A DNA stretch of 64,000 nucleotides from JAICMB01 sp035295125 (GCA_035295125.1 DATGJP010000003.1:62001-126000), one strand, 5' to 3'. Shown: positions 24,597-33,453, counted from the first letter of the stretch. A program made the numbers and translations. Notes: generated from the letters alone by a model not told the origin.

Positions 24597-25424
24597 TTAC
24601 TTGTGGCGTTTGGCGCGGGGGGCTGCAGCGCAGGGTGTGAGTTTCACCCATTGGGCCGGGTTCACGGGAACTCCGTTGGCGTAAATGCTCCAGTGCAGGT
24701 GCGGGGCAGTGGAGCGGCCGGTGGAACCGACGTAACCGATTACGTCGCCCTGTTTCACCTGCGCGCCTTCGGTGACGGCAAATCTGGACATGTGCAGATA
24801 CATCGAGAGCAGACCTTGGCCGTGATCCACGGCGACCATGTTGCCGTGTAAGGTAAAGTGGCCCACGAGACCCACTACGCCGGCGGCGATCGCGTGAATG
24901 GGACGGTCTGCCGGAGAGCGCTGATCGATGCCGGCGTGATAGTCGCCGGTGGCTTTGCTGTTCAGCAGGCGCCGGACTCCGTAGGGAGAGGTCATGCAGC
25001 CGTTGACGGGGAGTGCCAGGGGTTCGGCCCAGTAGCGGGTGTCCGATACGGTTTTGCGAAAGGCGGCTACCTTCTCGATTTCATCGGGCGTTGCTTTGAG
25101 CGCGGCGATGTTTTTGTCGATGACGACGTTTTGCGAGGCGAAGTGGGCATCGCGGACGGTCACGGGAATGGTCTGGACGGAGGTTCCGGATTGATTCAGG
25201 AATTCGAGTTTGTAGGGACCAGGGGTTTCCGTTGCGGTTATCGGCATGAGACCCAGAGTGCCGCCGTCCGGTTGGGGGAAGAGGCGGATGGTTCGGCCGT
25301 TCATTCGTGCGGTGACGGCGGTGGCGGGGCCGGAGATGTGGAGCACGTCACCCTGGCGAGGGGTTTGGGGCGTGATGGTTTGGGCGAAAACGGCCGGCAC
25401 GAATAAGAGGATGGAAAGGCGCAT
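24597..25424 (-). CDS. Secreted M23 (LytM) peptidase
   Basis: A 275-residue exported protein (signal ~1-14). Residues ~20-95 form an Ig-like beta domain and ~150-260 the LytM domain, with zinc ligands in YHAGIDQ (His, Asp) and the HLHW catalytic pair near residue 242, in a GSTGRSTAPHLHW context. It is expected to be a cell-wall endopeptidase or an amidase activator. All metal ligands appear present, so it is likely active. Confidence 0.92.
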   Translation of the reverse strand: MRLSILLFVPAVFAQTITPQTPRQGDVLHISGPATAVTARMNGRTIRLFPQPDGGTLGLMPITATETPGPYKLEFLNQSGTSVQTIPVTVRDAHFASQNVVIDKNIAALKATPDEIEKVAAFRKTVSDTRYWAEPLALPVNGCMTSPYGVRRLLNSKATGDYHAGIDQRSPADRPIHAIAAGVVGLVGHFTLHGNMVAVDHGQGLLSMYLHMSRFAVTEGAQVKQGDVIGYVGSTGRSTAPHLHWSIYANGVPVNPAQWVKLTPCAAAPRAKRHK

Positions 25425-25456
25425 TCGTCTTCAGGATAAACAGCCTAAAGGCTGCG

Positions 25457-26344
25457 TTAGTGGATCGTGAGTTGGGCGGAGACGGGGTAGTGGTCGGATT
25501 TGTGGATGTCGCGGCGGACTTCGCCGTCTCCGATTCGGAGAGGGCCTCGGGCGAAGATGTAGTCGAGCGAGCCGACGATCACGTGTGTGCGGGGCGTGCG
25601 GTCGCCAGTCGCGTTTTCAAACCCGGCGGCGCGCAGGCGCTCCATGACCGCCTTCGTGCAGGCGCGGTATTTGGTGTTGAGATCGCCGGCGATCACAATT
25701 GGTGTTTCTTTCGGGTATTGCCCGGAGTCTTTCAGCACCTCGTCGAGCTGCGCGAGTTGGATGGCTCCCGCGCTGCGGCTTTCGAGGTGGAGGTTATAAA
25801 CGACCAGAGTGCGGGCGTGATACTGGAGTTCGCTAACGAGGGCGATCCGTCCGCCAAGACGTCGTTGAAACAGAGCCCAGGAGGGAACATAAGGGCGAGG
25901 CTGCCAGAAACCGGACTGGTGCTGGAAACGAATCATCCTGGAGCGAAGCACGGGAAGCGAGGTCAGGATGGCTTGGCCATGGTAGGCGGGATCGTCGCTG
26001 CTGCCTTGGGAAAGCTCCTGGAACTCGGGAGCAAAAACGTAGTCGAGTTTCAGACGGCGCGCGAGCTCGGCGGCGATGTCGGCGCGGTGGGTGCGGCGCG
26101 CGTTCAGATCCACTTCCTGGAGGATGACGAGGTCGGGGCGCTGGCCTTCAATGGCGTTGGAGATACCTGGGAGGTCATACCCACGGTCGATGTTCCAGTC
26201 CAAGACGCGTAAAATACCATTGGGGCTGGTGTCCCTGGTTGCAAAGCGGCCAGAGCGCAGTTGTTCCATAGGGTTACTAGCGATTAAGGCGAACGAAGTT
26301 GCCAGAGCATAGTACAATTTCCCGTATCTTCGCAAAAATCTCAC
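25457..26344 (-). CDS. Endonuclease/exonuclease/phosphatase-family protein
   Basis: An EEP-fold hydrolase: VLDWNIDRG, VILQEVDL (metal-binding Glu), YNLHLES, VIAGDLNTK and a C-terminal KSDHYPVSAQL with the catalytic Asp-His. Substrates of this fold range from nucleic acids to phospholipids. The start is uncertain: GTG 26344 would add a signal-like segment (basic RRYGK, then YYALATSFALIA) before ATG 26269, suggesting export. With GTG the gene lies 15 bp from the divergent acyl-CoA synthetase start, which leaves little promoter space. Confidence 0.85.
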   Translation of the reverse strand: MRFLRRYGKLYYALATSFALIASNPMEQLRSGRFATRDTSPNGILRVLDWNIDRGYDLPGISNAIEGQRPDLVILQEVDLNARRTHRADIAAELARRLKLDYVFAPEFQELSQGSSDDPAYHGQAILTSLPVLRSRMIRFQHQSGFWQPRPYVPSWALFQRRLGGRIALVSELQYHARTLVVYNLHLESRSAGAIQLAQLDEVLKDSGQYPKETPIVIAGDLNTKYRACTKAVMERLRAAGFENATGDRTPRTHVIVGSLDYIFARGPLRIGDGEVRRDIHKSDHYPVSAQLTIH

Positions 26345-26359
26345 GAGGTCAATCACATC

Positions 26360-27946
26360 ATGTTCGTTCCACTTACGCCCATCCGATGTCTGCACCGAGC
26401 AGTGGATCTGTTCGGGAATCGCATCGGGATCGTTTCGGGCGATAGGGAGTTCACGTACAACGAATTTGCTAACCGTTGCGAGCGTCTTGCCGCCGGTCTT
26501 GCCGCTGAGGGTATCGAACCAGGGGACCGCGTCGCATATCTCAGCTTCAATAATAACCAGTTGCTGGAGGGCTATTACGGAGTTGTGCAGGCGCGCGCCA
26601 TCGTGATGCCCCTCAATGTCCGGCTTTCTCCGATGGAGTTCATCAACATCCTGAACCATTCGGGCGCGAAGATGTTGATTTTCGAAAACGACTTTTTGCC
26701 GCTGGTGGAGCAGTTGAAGGGTTCGTGCCCTCAGATCCAGAAGTACGTCACGATCAACGACATGGTTCCGGCAGCGGACATGACATACGAGGAGCTGATT
26801 TCAAAGGGCACGCCGGAGCACGCGGACATTTTTCGCATCGACGAAGGGTCGATTGCGGAGTTGTTCTATACGAGCGGCAGCACCGGGACTCCGAAGGGTG
26901 TGGCACTGAGCCATCGAACGCTCTATCTTCATGCGCTGGGCGTGGCGTGCCTGTACAAAGACATCGAGACCCTGGTGGATTTGCATACGATCCCGCTCTT
27001 TCATGCGAACGGGTGGGGCCGGCCGCAGTGCTCGACGATGGTGGGCGTGAAGCAGGTGATGGTGCGGCGGTTTGAACCCACGGGCGTGTTCAAGCTGATT
27101 GAGAAGCATCGCGCGACGGACATGAGCGTGGTGCCGACCATGGCGAACGCCTTGCTCAATGCGCCCGATATCGGTGCTTATGATCTTTCGAGCCTGCGGC
27201 ACATCATGGTTGGCGGCGCCGCAGCATCTCCCGAGCTTGTCGAACGGGTGGAGGCAGCGTTCCACTGCGAGTGCATGAGCGGGTACGGGCTGACGGAGAC
27301 ATGTCCGGTACTGACTTCTTCGCGGCCGAAGCGAGATGTCGGCGATACCGGGGCGGAGCGGTTGCGGCGGCATTCGATGGCGGGCTGGGCTGTTCCGGGC
27401 GTGCGGGTGCGCGTAGTGGACCTCGAGATGAACGACGTACCGCGCGACATGCAGACGATTGGTGAAGTGGTCGCGATGGGCGATCACGTGATGGAGGGCT
27501 ACTACAAAGAACCGGAAGCAACCGCCGCTGTGATGAGCGGACCTTGGTTCCACACAGGCGACATGGCGGTTTGGGATGAGGATGGTTATCTGCACATCGT
27601 CGATCGCAAGAAGGAGATCATTATCAGCGGCGGTGAGAATATTTCGTCGCTGGAGGTTGAGAAGGCGATATTTGCGCATCCCGAGGTTTATGAGTGCGCG
27701 GTGGTGGCCGCCCCGCACGAGAAGTGGGGCGAGGTTCCAGTGGCTGTCGTGGTGCGGAAGCCCGGGTCGGTGTTGACGGGCGATGCATTGATGGAGTTCC
27801 TGCAGACACGGCTGGGTAAGTTTAAGCTTCCCCGGATGGTGGAGTTTAGCGAGGAACCATTGCCGAAGACGGGGACCGGGAAGATCCGGAAGCTCATCTT
27901 GCGCGAGCGGTTTTGGGCAGGGAAAGAGAAGCGGGTACAGGGCTAA
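26360..27946 (+). CDS. Acyl-CoA synthetase (AMP-forming fatty acid-CoA ligase)
   Basis: A 528-residue ANL-superfamily enzyme that activates a carboxylic acid as acyl-AMP and then acyl-CoA. It has the P-loop TSGSTGTPKG at residues 171-180, a GYGLTE motif near 307, WFHTGDMA, DRKKEIIISGGENIS and the catalytic Lys in PKTGTGKIRK near the C-terminus. Length and motifs fit medium- or long-chain ligases, but the acid is not predictable. GAGGT lies ~10 bp before ATG 26360. A palindromic repeat follows the stop. Confidence 0.92.
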   Translation: MFVPLTPIRCLHRAVDLFGNRIGIVSGDREFTYNEFANRCERLAAGLAAEGIEPGDRVAYLSFNNNQLLEGYYGVVQARAIVMPLNVRLSPMEFINILNHSGAKMLIFENDFLPLVEQLKGSCPQIQKYVTINDMVPAADMTYEELISKGTPEHADIFRIDEGSIAELFYTSGSTGTPKGVALSHRTLYLHALGVACLYKDIETLVDLHTIPLFHANGWGRPQCSTMVGVKQVMVRRFEPTGVFKLIEKHRATDMSVVPTMANALLNAPDIGAYDLSSLRHIMVGGAAASPELVERVEAAFHCECMSGYGLTETCPVLTSSRPKRDVGDTGAERLRRHSMAGWAVPGVRVRVVDLEMNDVPRDMQTIGEVVAMGDHVMEGYYKEPEATAAVMSGPWFHTGDMAVWDEDGYLHIVDRKKEIIISGGENISSLEVEKAIFAHPEVYECAVVAAPHEKWGEVPVAVVVRKPGSVLTGDALMEFLQTRLGKFKLPRMVEFSEEPLPKTGTGKIRKLILRERFWAGKEKRVQG

Positions 27947-27950
27947 CACG

Positions 27951-27970
27951 GGCAGGCGAAACCGCCTGCC
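27951..27970. repeat. 20-bp perfect palindromic repeat before lutA
   Basis: GGCAGGCGAAACCGCCTGCC lies between the ligase stop and lutA. Its 18-bp core recurs exactly inside lutA at 28278-28295. In RNA it is a stable hairpin and could act as a terminator-like or processing element. Confidence 0.7.
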
Positions 27971-27990
27971 CCACCCTATAATCGAAGTTC

Positions 27991-28701
27991 ATGCCCTCTG
28001 GCCGTGTCTCGATTTTCGTCACGTGCATCGTTGACCAGTTGTTTCCACAGGTCGGGCTCGCAATGGCGAGCGTTTTGGAGAGATTAGGGTACAGGGTCGA
28101 TTTTCCCGAGGCGCAGACGTGCTGCGGGCAGCCGGCCTTCAATAGCGGCTATCGCGACGAGGCCCGGGCGGTGGCGCTGCATTTCCTGAAAGTCTTTCGC
28201 GACTGTGAATACATCGTGGTTCCGTCGGGGTCGTGCACTTCGATGATTGCCCATCATTATGCCGAGCTTTTTAGTGAGCAGGCGAAACCGCCTGCCCTAC
28301 CTGTGTGGGAATTCTCACGATTTCTGACCGAGGTGGCGGGGGTGGAAGATGTCGGGGCTCGCTTCGACGGAGTGGTTACGTACCACGACAGTTGCCACGC
28401 TCTTCGCGAACTGCACGTGAAAGACGGACCGCGCCGGTTGTTGGCACAGGTGAAGGGCTTGACGCTTCGGGAAATGGATGCCGCGGAGGAATGCTGCGGG
28501 TTCGGAGGCACGTTTTCCGTCAAGTTTCCGGAGGTGTCGGGTGCTATGGCACGCACCAAGATCGATTCTATTCAACGGACCGAGGCGGGGACTGTTGTAT
28601 CGATTGATTCGAGCTGCCTGATGCAGCTTCAGGGCGTCATATCGCGGGCGGGGCTTCCCATCCGGACCATGCACCTGGCGGAGGTTCTGGCGTCGCGATG
28701 A
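27991..28701 (+). CDS. lutA: Lactate utilisation protein A (Fe-S, CCG domains)
   Basis: A 236-residue LutA/YkgE-type subunit of the LutABC L-lactate oxidase system. Two CCG domains are visible: TCCGQPAFNSGYRDEA (~44-59) and AEECCGFGGTFS (~166-177), with further Cys at CIVDQL and DSSCLMQL. These bind Fe-S clusters that pass electrons from lactate. Residues ~97-105 (EQAKPPALP) are encoded by a full copy of the genome's palindromic repeat, an in-frame insertion in a loop between the two domains. The stop overlaps lutB (ATGA). Confidence 0.93.
   Translation: MPSGRVSIFVTCIVDQLFPQVGLAMASVLERLGYRVDFPEAQTCCGQPAFNSGYRDEARAVALHFLKVFRDCEYIVVPSGSCTSMIAHHYAELFSEQAKPPALPVWEFSRFLTEVAGVEDVGARFDGVVTYHDSCHALRELHVKDGPRRLLAQVKGLTLREMDAAEECCGFGGTFSVKFPEVSGAMARTKIDSIQRTEAGTVVSIDSSCLMQLQGVISRAGLPIRTMHLAEVLASR
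28278..28295. repeat. Palindromic repeat inserted in frame within lutA
   Basis: GCAGGCGAAACCGCCTGC here is identical to the intergenic copy at 27952-27969 and lies wholly inside lutA without disturbing the frame. The encoded Ala-Lys-Pro-Pro-Ala stretch falls in the linker between CCG domains. Confidence 0.75.
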
Positions 28702-30122
28702 CGAGCGCACCCATCAAGATTAAAGAGACGATCGCGGATCCGCGCCTCCAACAGGCCATTTACACGGCGACCGGACGACTGATGTCGCATCGTGCCCAGG
28801 CGATTCAGCCGGCGTTAATGCCGGAGTACCAGGAACTGCGGACCCGCGCGCACGAGATCAAGCGGCACACCATCGAGAATCTCGACTATTACCTGGAGCT
28901 GCTGGAATCGAAGGTTACGGCGCATGGCGGCAAGGTGATTTTCTGCCGCGACGCCGCGGAGGTGGCGGATTTCGTTCTCGGGTTGGCGAAAGAGCGCGGG
29001 GCGAAGCTCATCGTCAAATCGAAGTCGATGACAACCGAGGAAATCGGGCTGAATGAGCGAGTGGAGCGGCATCAGCTCGAGGCGGTGGAAACGGACTTGG
29101 GTGAGTACATCCTGCAACTCGCTCACCAGCGGCCGTACCACATCGTCGCTCCGGCTTTGCACATGACGCGTTACGAGGTGGCGGACATCTTCACGGAGAA
29201 GCTCGGCGTGAAGAACGAGGTCGTCATTGAGAACCAGACGAAGATAGCGCGATCGGTGCTGCGGGAGAAATTTCTGGCGGCGGATATCGGTATTACGGGC
29301 GCGAATTTCCTGGTGGCCGATTCCGGCGCGGTGTTGGTGGTGGAAAACGAAGGCAATGCGCGCTTGAGCAGTTCGGCGCCGAAGATTCACATCGCGATTG
29401 CGGGAATCGAGAAGCTCATTCCCCGGGCGCAGGATCTGCCGCTGTTTTTGAAACTACTGGGCCGCAGCGCGACAGGACAGGCGATGACGGTGTATACGTC
29501 GTTTCTTTCCGGACCGCGGCGTAGCGACGAGATCGACGGTCCCGATGAGTTTTACGTGGTGCTGCTCGACAACGGCCGGACGAAGCTGTTGGCCAATGCC
29601 GACAAGCGGGAATCTCTTTACTGCATCCGCTGCGGCGCGTGTTTGAACCACTGTCCGGTTTATCGCAAGATCGGCGGGCACAGTTATCCGTGGATCTATT
29701 CGGGGCCAATCGGGAAGATCATCACGCCGCAGTTTCACGGTGTGATGCAGGACCCGTGGCTGCCGTTTGCGTCGAGCCTGTGCGGGGCGTGCGCGGAGGT
29801 TTGCCCCGTAAAGATCGACATACCGAAATTGCTGCTGCAGTTGCGGTCGGAGGTGGTTGAGGCGAAGACGAGGGGCGGGACAGCCGGCGAGGAGCGCAGG
29901 GGGTTTCGCCTGTTCGCGTGGCTGATGCAGCGGCCCAAGCTGTTTCAGTTTGCGGGGCGGATGGCGGCGCGATTCGGTCCCAGGCCGGCTGGCGGCAAGT
30001 GGATCAGCAAGGTGCCGGGGCTATTCAATATAGAACCAGTGAGGAACTGGCTGAGTCAACGCGACCTGCCGCCCCCGGCGCCGAAGAGTTTCCATCAACT
30101 GTGGAAAGAGCGGAAGAAGTGA
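28698..30122 (+). CDS. lutB: Lactate utilisation protein B (LUD domain plus 4Fe-4S)
   Basis: A 474-residue LutB. The LUD domain covers ~70-300 (IGITGANFLVADSGAVLVVENEGNAR is split here as IGITGANFLVADSG and ENEGNAR), and two ferredoxin-type clusters follow: CIRCGACLNHCPV and CGACAEVCPVKI. It resembles the 476-residue Bacillus protein in length and order. It starts within the lutA stop and its own stop overlaps the GTG start of lutC, so all three are coupled. The complex oxidises L-lactate to pyruvate. Confidence 0.95.
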   Translation: MTSAPIKIKETIADPRLQQAIYTATGRLMSHRAQAIQPALMPEYQELRTRAHEIKRHTIENLDYYLELLESKVTAHGGKVIFCRDAAEVADFVLGLAKERGAKLIVKSKSMTTEEIGLNERVERHQLEAVETDLGEYILQLAHQRPYHIVAPALHMTRYEVADIFTEKLGVKNEVVIENQTKIARSVLREKFLAADIGITGANFLVADSGAVLVVENEGNARLSSSAPKIHIAIAGIEKLIPRAQDLPLFLKLLGRSATGQAMTVYTSFLSGPRRSDEIDGPDEFYVVLLDNGRTKLLANADKRESLYCIRCGACLNHCPVYRKIGGHSYPWIYSGPIGKIITPQFHGVMQDPWLPFASSLCGACAEVCPVKIDIPKLLLQLRSEVVEAKTRGGTAGEERRGFRLFAWLMQRPKLFQFAGRMAARFGPRPAGGKWISKVPGLFNIEPVRNWLSQRDLPPPAPKSFHQLWKERKK

Positions 30123-30769
30123 GCGACGCGCGGACCGATATTCTCGGCAGAGTGCGCGCGGCGCTGGGGCGAAAGGCGGCTCAGCCGGCGAGTGAGTCAC
30201 CTGGGGTTTATCTCAGCACACGAAACCTGAGTGTAACGGAGCGCATCGAACTGTTCGTCCGGAACTTTGAGAAATTGAACGGACAAGCGAGGTGTCTCGC
30301 GGCGCGGGCCGACGTTGGTCCGGTCCTGCGCGAATTGCTCGACGGTCGAACGGCGGTGGCATCCAATTCGCCATATCTCCGTGAGTGTGGAATTACAGAA
30401 ATCGGAAGCGTGCAGACGGGTTTTACAGTACGTGAGGAATTGAAGGCGGCGTGCGCGAGCGCCGGCGCGGGCATCACAAGTTGTGACTATGCGCTGGCGG
30501 AGACGGGCACCCTGGTCATGCTCTCGAGTCCTCAGGAAGCCAGGCTGGTGTCGTTGCTACCCCCTATGCATGTGGCTGTGATTCCGGCGTCGAGCATCAT
30601 CGGGAACCTGGATGAACTGCTCACGAATGTGCCGTTGCCGGCCGAGCAAAGCAGTTCCATGGTTCTCATTACCGGACCGAGCCGAACCGCGGATATCGAA
30701 CAAATCCTGGTGCGGGGAGTCCATGGACCGGGTCAAATCCATGCTTTGATCGTCGAAGAGGGAGCGTAA
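30119..30769 (+). CDS. lutC: Lactate utilisation protein C (LUD domain)
   Basis: A 216-residue LutC with one LUD domain: CDYALAETGTLVML, RLVSLLPPMHVAVIP and a C-terminal ITGPSRTADIEQILVRGVHGPG, the signature end of this family. The start is GTG 30119, overlapping the lutB TGA. Its stop overlaps the start of the following outer-membrane gene (TAATG), so that gene belongs to the same transcript. Confidence 0.94.
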   Translation: MSDARTDILGRVRAALGRKAAQPASESPGVYLSTRNLSVTERIELFVRNFEKLNGQARCLAARADVGPVLRELLDGRTAVASNSPYLRECGITEIGSVQTGFTVREELKAACASAGAGITSCDYALAETGTLVMLSSPQEARLVSLLPPMHVAVIPASSIIGNLDELLTNVPLPAEQSSSMVLITGPSRTADIEQILVRGVHGPGQIHALIVEEGA

Positions 30770-31359
30770 TGCGGAGAGTTTTGACAATTCTTGTTTTGAG
30801 TGCCGCACCAGCGGCTTTTGCTCAGTCTTTTGAGGGAGCAGTTAGCTTCGGAGAATCGCTGTTATCGAACAGCACGATCGGAACAGTGCCATCGCAGACC
30901 GGTGTTGGGAACGATACCTATTCATTGACTAACGGATTTCGTTTTGGTTTTCGCATGACCGTCAACTTCAAATCCCATATGGGCGGCGAGTTCGGGTATG
31001 CGTACAACCGCACGCATCTGCAACTCGACGGAGTGGACCAGGGTGGCATGGCGGTTCACCAGGTTTGGGGCGATGGGCTGTTCTATGCCACGAAGGATGA
31101 ATCGCGGGTCCGTCCTTTCGTTGCAGCGGGCGTCGGATTCGCCAATTTCGTGCCGCCGGGAGCGTCGGCAAGCTATGGGCAAGGCGAGAACCATTATCCG
31201 TTCAATTACGGCGCCGGCGTGAAGGTCAAGGTGACCGGAATGTGGATGCTTCGCTTTGATATCCGGCAGTACAACAGCAGCAAACCGTTCGGTTTGCCGA
31301 ACAATGGCGGCCGTCTGCTGATGAACGAGATTTCGGCCGGCGTAGGGATTGCAATATAG
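30769..31359 (+). CDS. Outer-membrane beta-barrel protein, OmpW/OmpA-like size
   Basis: A 196-residue exported protein (signal ~1-18, ending AFAQ) with alternating hydrophobic/polar strands, an aromatic-rich pattern (FGFRMTVNF, MGGEFGYAYNRTHLQ, RPFVAAGVGFANF) and a final amphipathic strand. It looks like an eight-stranded barrel of the outer-membrane beta-barrel group. Coupling to lutC by a 1-bp overlap hints at co-expression with lactate oxidation, but no transport function can be assigned. Confidence 0.75.
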   Translation: MRRVLTILVLSAAPAAFAQSFEGAVSFGESLLSNSTIGTVPSQTGVGNDTYSLTNGFRFGFRMTVNFKSHMGGEFGYAYNRTHLQLDGVDQGGMAVHQVWGDGLFYATKDESRVRPFVAAGVGFANFVPPGASASYGQGENHYPFNYGAGVKVKVTGMWMLRFDIRQYNSSKPFGLPNNGGRLLMNEISAGVGIAI

Positions 31360-31415
31360 ATAAATTTCACACGGAGTTCAGGCGCGTACAGCTGCCGGAG
31401 GAACTCCGCGGCCTG

Positions 31416-31844
31416 ATGACTTTCGACCGGAAAGTGTTTCGCGCGGCGGACCGCTTTCCGGCCGAGTATTGGCGCGTCCTCGATTCGTATTGGATGCTGG
31501 TGGGCGGTGTGAAGGCGGGGTGTTGCGCTTTTGAGAAGCACGTCGACTTTCAGGGGGATTTGCGGCGGGACGAGTTGAATCCAAGGATGAAGGGGTCGCT
31601 CTATATCGCGACCACTGGGATTCTGCCGCGGTTCCAGGGCAGGGGTCTTGGGCGGGTGCTGAAGGCTTGGGAGATTGCCTATGCGCGGCATTATGGATTC
31701 AGGCGGATCGTAACGAATACGCGGGAACGGAATGCCGCGATGATCGCGCTGAATCGGGCGTTTGGGTTTGAGATTATTCGCACGACGCCGCGGTATTATG
31801 CGGGGCCGGTGGAGGCTACGGTGGTGATGGAGTTGTGGCTGTAG
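31416..31844 (+). CDS. GNAT-family N-acetyltransferase
   Basis: A GNAT fold with the acetyl-CoA loop PRFQGRGLGRVLKAWEI (the Q/R-x-x-G-x-G/A pattern) near residue 68 and a C-terminal NTRERNAAMIALNRAFGF segment typical of small-molecule or ribosomal-protein acetylases. The substrate is unknown. The frame stays open upstream of ATG 31416 and encodes FHTEFRRVQLPEELRGL, which looks like a genuine first strand. The real start may therefore lie near 31356, where only unusual codons such as ATA are available. Confidence 0.82.
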   Translation: MTFDRKVFRAADRFPAEYWRVLDSYWMLVGGVKAGCCAFEKHVDFQGDLRRDELNPRMKGSLYIATTGILPRFQGRGLGRVLKAWEIAYARHYGFRRIVTNTRERNAAMIALNRAFGFEIIRTTPRYYAGPVEATVVMELWL

Positions 31845-32057
31845 ACCTCGAAGTGGCTTCCGCGCTACGTGGTTTCAATGGCATGTTTTGCCGTTCCGGC
31901 GGCTTCAGCCTTTGCAAGACAGTATGGAGGATTAGCGGGTTACAAACACTCTGCATGGTCATGACTCAGGCGGTTTCGCCGCCTTTGGACTTCACCGGAA
32001 ACGCGCAGGCGAAACCACCTGCGCCACCTTGGTTCGGGCTGCGTTACGTCCACACCC
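31845..32057. repeat. Intergenic stretch with two palindromic repeats
   Basis: Two partial copies of the genome's palindromic repeat lie here: CAGGCGGTTTCGCCGCCT near 31968-31985 and GCAGGCGAAACCACCTGC at 32005-32022, the latter followed by the frequent GCCACCTTGG tail. I see no gene. It separates convergent genes. Confidence 0.55.
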
Positions 32058-33371
32058 TCAGAGGTGGTGGGCGGCGTCCTCGGCTTCCTTGATTTGGGTC
32101 TCGACCTTGGAAATGTTACGGTCGCGCGCGGTTTTAAGACCGATCTCGCGGGCGGATCGCAACGCCTGCTGTAGAACGTCCTGTGCTTCGCTTGGCTGCT
32201 TCTTGCCCATCAGGGCGTCGGCCTTGGTTTCCAGCAGCCAGACACGGCCCATTGGGCCGGTGACATGCGCGAGACCCCGGTCACACGCGGCGATGGCCTC
32301 GTTGTATCGCTTCGCAGCCGTCTCCATTTGGGCGAGGCGCAGAGAAGCGTTGTAGTTGGCCGGCATGGCTTTTTCGGACGCGATGAGGTCGGGAATGACA
32401 CGCAATGGCTCCTCCAGGGTCGACGCTGCGTCGACGCGACTCACATCGAGGGCGGAACGCTCATCATCATTGGTAGGCTTGATTGCCGCGATCTCAGCGA
32501 GCCAGCGCTCACCCCATTTCTTCAAGGTGGCGTTGTCATTGTGAAGGCCGGCATCATACATGAGCTGCTGGTAGAGCTGAAAGCGATGGTCGCGCAAAAG
32601 GCCTGGGACCGCGGCCGCTTCAATGGCCAGCGGCTGCAGGGTCTTTCGGGCGGTTACGGCCCAGGGTGCTGACGTCTCCTGGTTGAGGCAACTGATACCG
32701 GCGAGGACGACTCTGGCGAACACCTGGCTACGCTTCATCGTGGGCGCTTCGGCAGCGGCGGTATCGGCGCAGGCTCGGTATTGCCGGTCATTCATGAGCA
32801 CCCAGGCGTAGGATGCGACCGCCCGGCCGTGCTCCGGCCACCCATCGCCACCGAGTCGAATCGCCTCCCTGTAGGAGGCAATCGCCGCGGAACGCTGCCC
32901 TCTGCCCAGCAGTTCGTCACCTTGTGCCAGCGCTGCACCGACCGGTGAGTTTGATTTCGCCAGAACACCGCGCTCGCCTCGCTCGAGGAAGCGCGTCAGC
33001 TCGGCGAGGGTCAGGCCTCCCAGTTGGGTTGCCGTAGCACGCTCATCCGTCGGGTCGAGCACGTATAGCGACGGTGTATATTCGACCCCATGCTTTGTGA
33101 TGAAGTCCTGATTGGAGGGCTTGTCAAAATTCAGTTCGAGCCAGACGAACCGTCCGGCGTACCTGGCGAGACTGGCGTCATTCAGCTCGGCTCGCATCAG
33201 GCGACATGAGTATCACCAGGGCGCCCACACTTCGACGAACATCGGTAGTTTGCGCTGCTTTGCCTCATCGCGCGCCTTGTCGTAGTCGTCATTGATGATG
33301 GGGAGGGTTTCGGCAGCAATCGCTGATGCCGCCAGGGCCCACAGAAGGATGTGTTTTGAAGTGCTCCGCAT
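32058..33371 (-). CDS. Secreted thioredoxin-like/TPR protein with in-frame TGA (candidate selenoprotein)
   Basis: From ATG 33371 the frame encodes a signal peptide (~1-20, ending AIAA), a thioredoxin-like domain (~21-130) and a helical, TPR-like C-terminal region to residue 437. The redox motif reads W-[TGA]-Y-S-C-R: the codon at 33213-33215 is TGA exactly where the first Cys of Cys-x-x-C should be, and it is the only stop in 438 codons. The fold continues across it (LPMFVEVWAPW before; CRLMRAEL and FVWLELNFD after). This is the classic pattern of a UxxC selenoprotein, with Sec inserted at UGA. A hairpin lies just downstream of the codon (33186-33210). A nonsense mutation or base error is the alternative. 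Starting at ATG 33197 would lose the signal peptide and active site. Confidence 0.75.
33186..33210 (-). promoter_or_regulatory. Candidate SECIS-like hairpin after the TGA codon
   Basis: Two nt after the TGA, the minus strand can fold CTC/GAG outside and TCGC/GCGA inside a 3x3 internal loop, with a 5-nt apical loop CTGAT. Bacterial Sec insertion needs a hairpin just 3' of UGA. The distance to this apical loop (12 nt) is shorter than usual. A second pairing, GCGAG (33191-33195) with CTCGC (33166-33170), places a loop about 30 nt away. Weak evidence. Confidence 0.35.
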
Positions 33372-33453
33372 TAAAGCTCATCACATCGTAGAATGGAATC
33401 GGTCTTTTTTCCAGATCCGATTTCTAGTCGGAAACCAGACCATTTGGAGGGGT

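Noticed and set aside
32058..33197. Gene start at ATG 33197 for the thioredoxin-TPR protein
   Set aside because: It would begin inside the thioredoxin domain, after the redox motif and without the signal peptide encoded upstream in the same frame.
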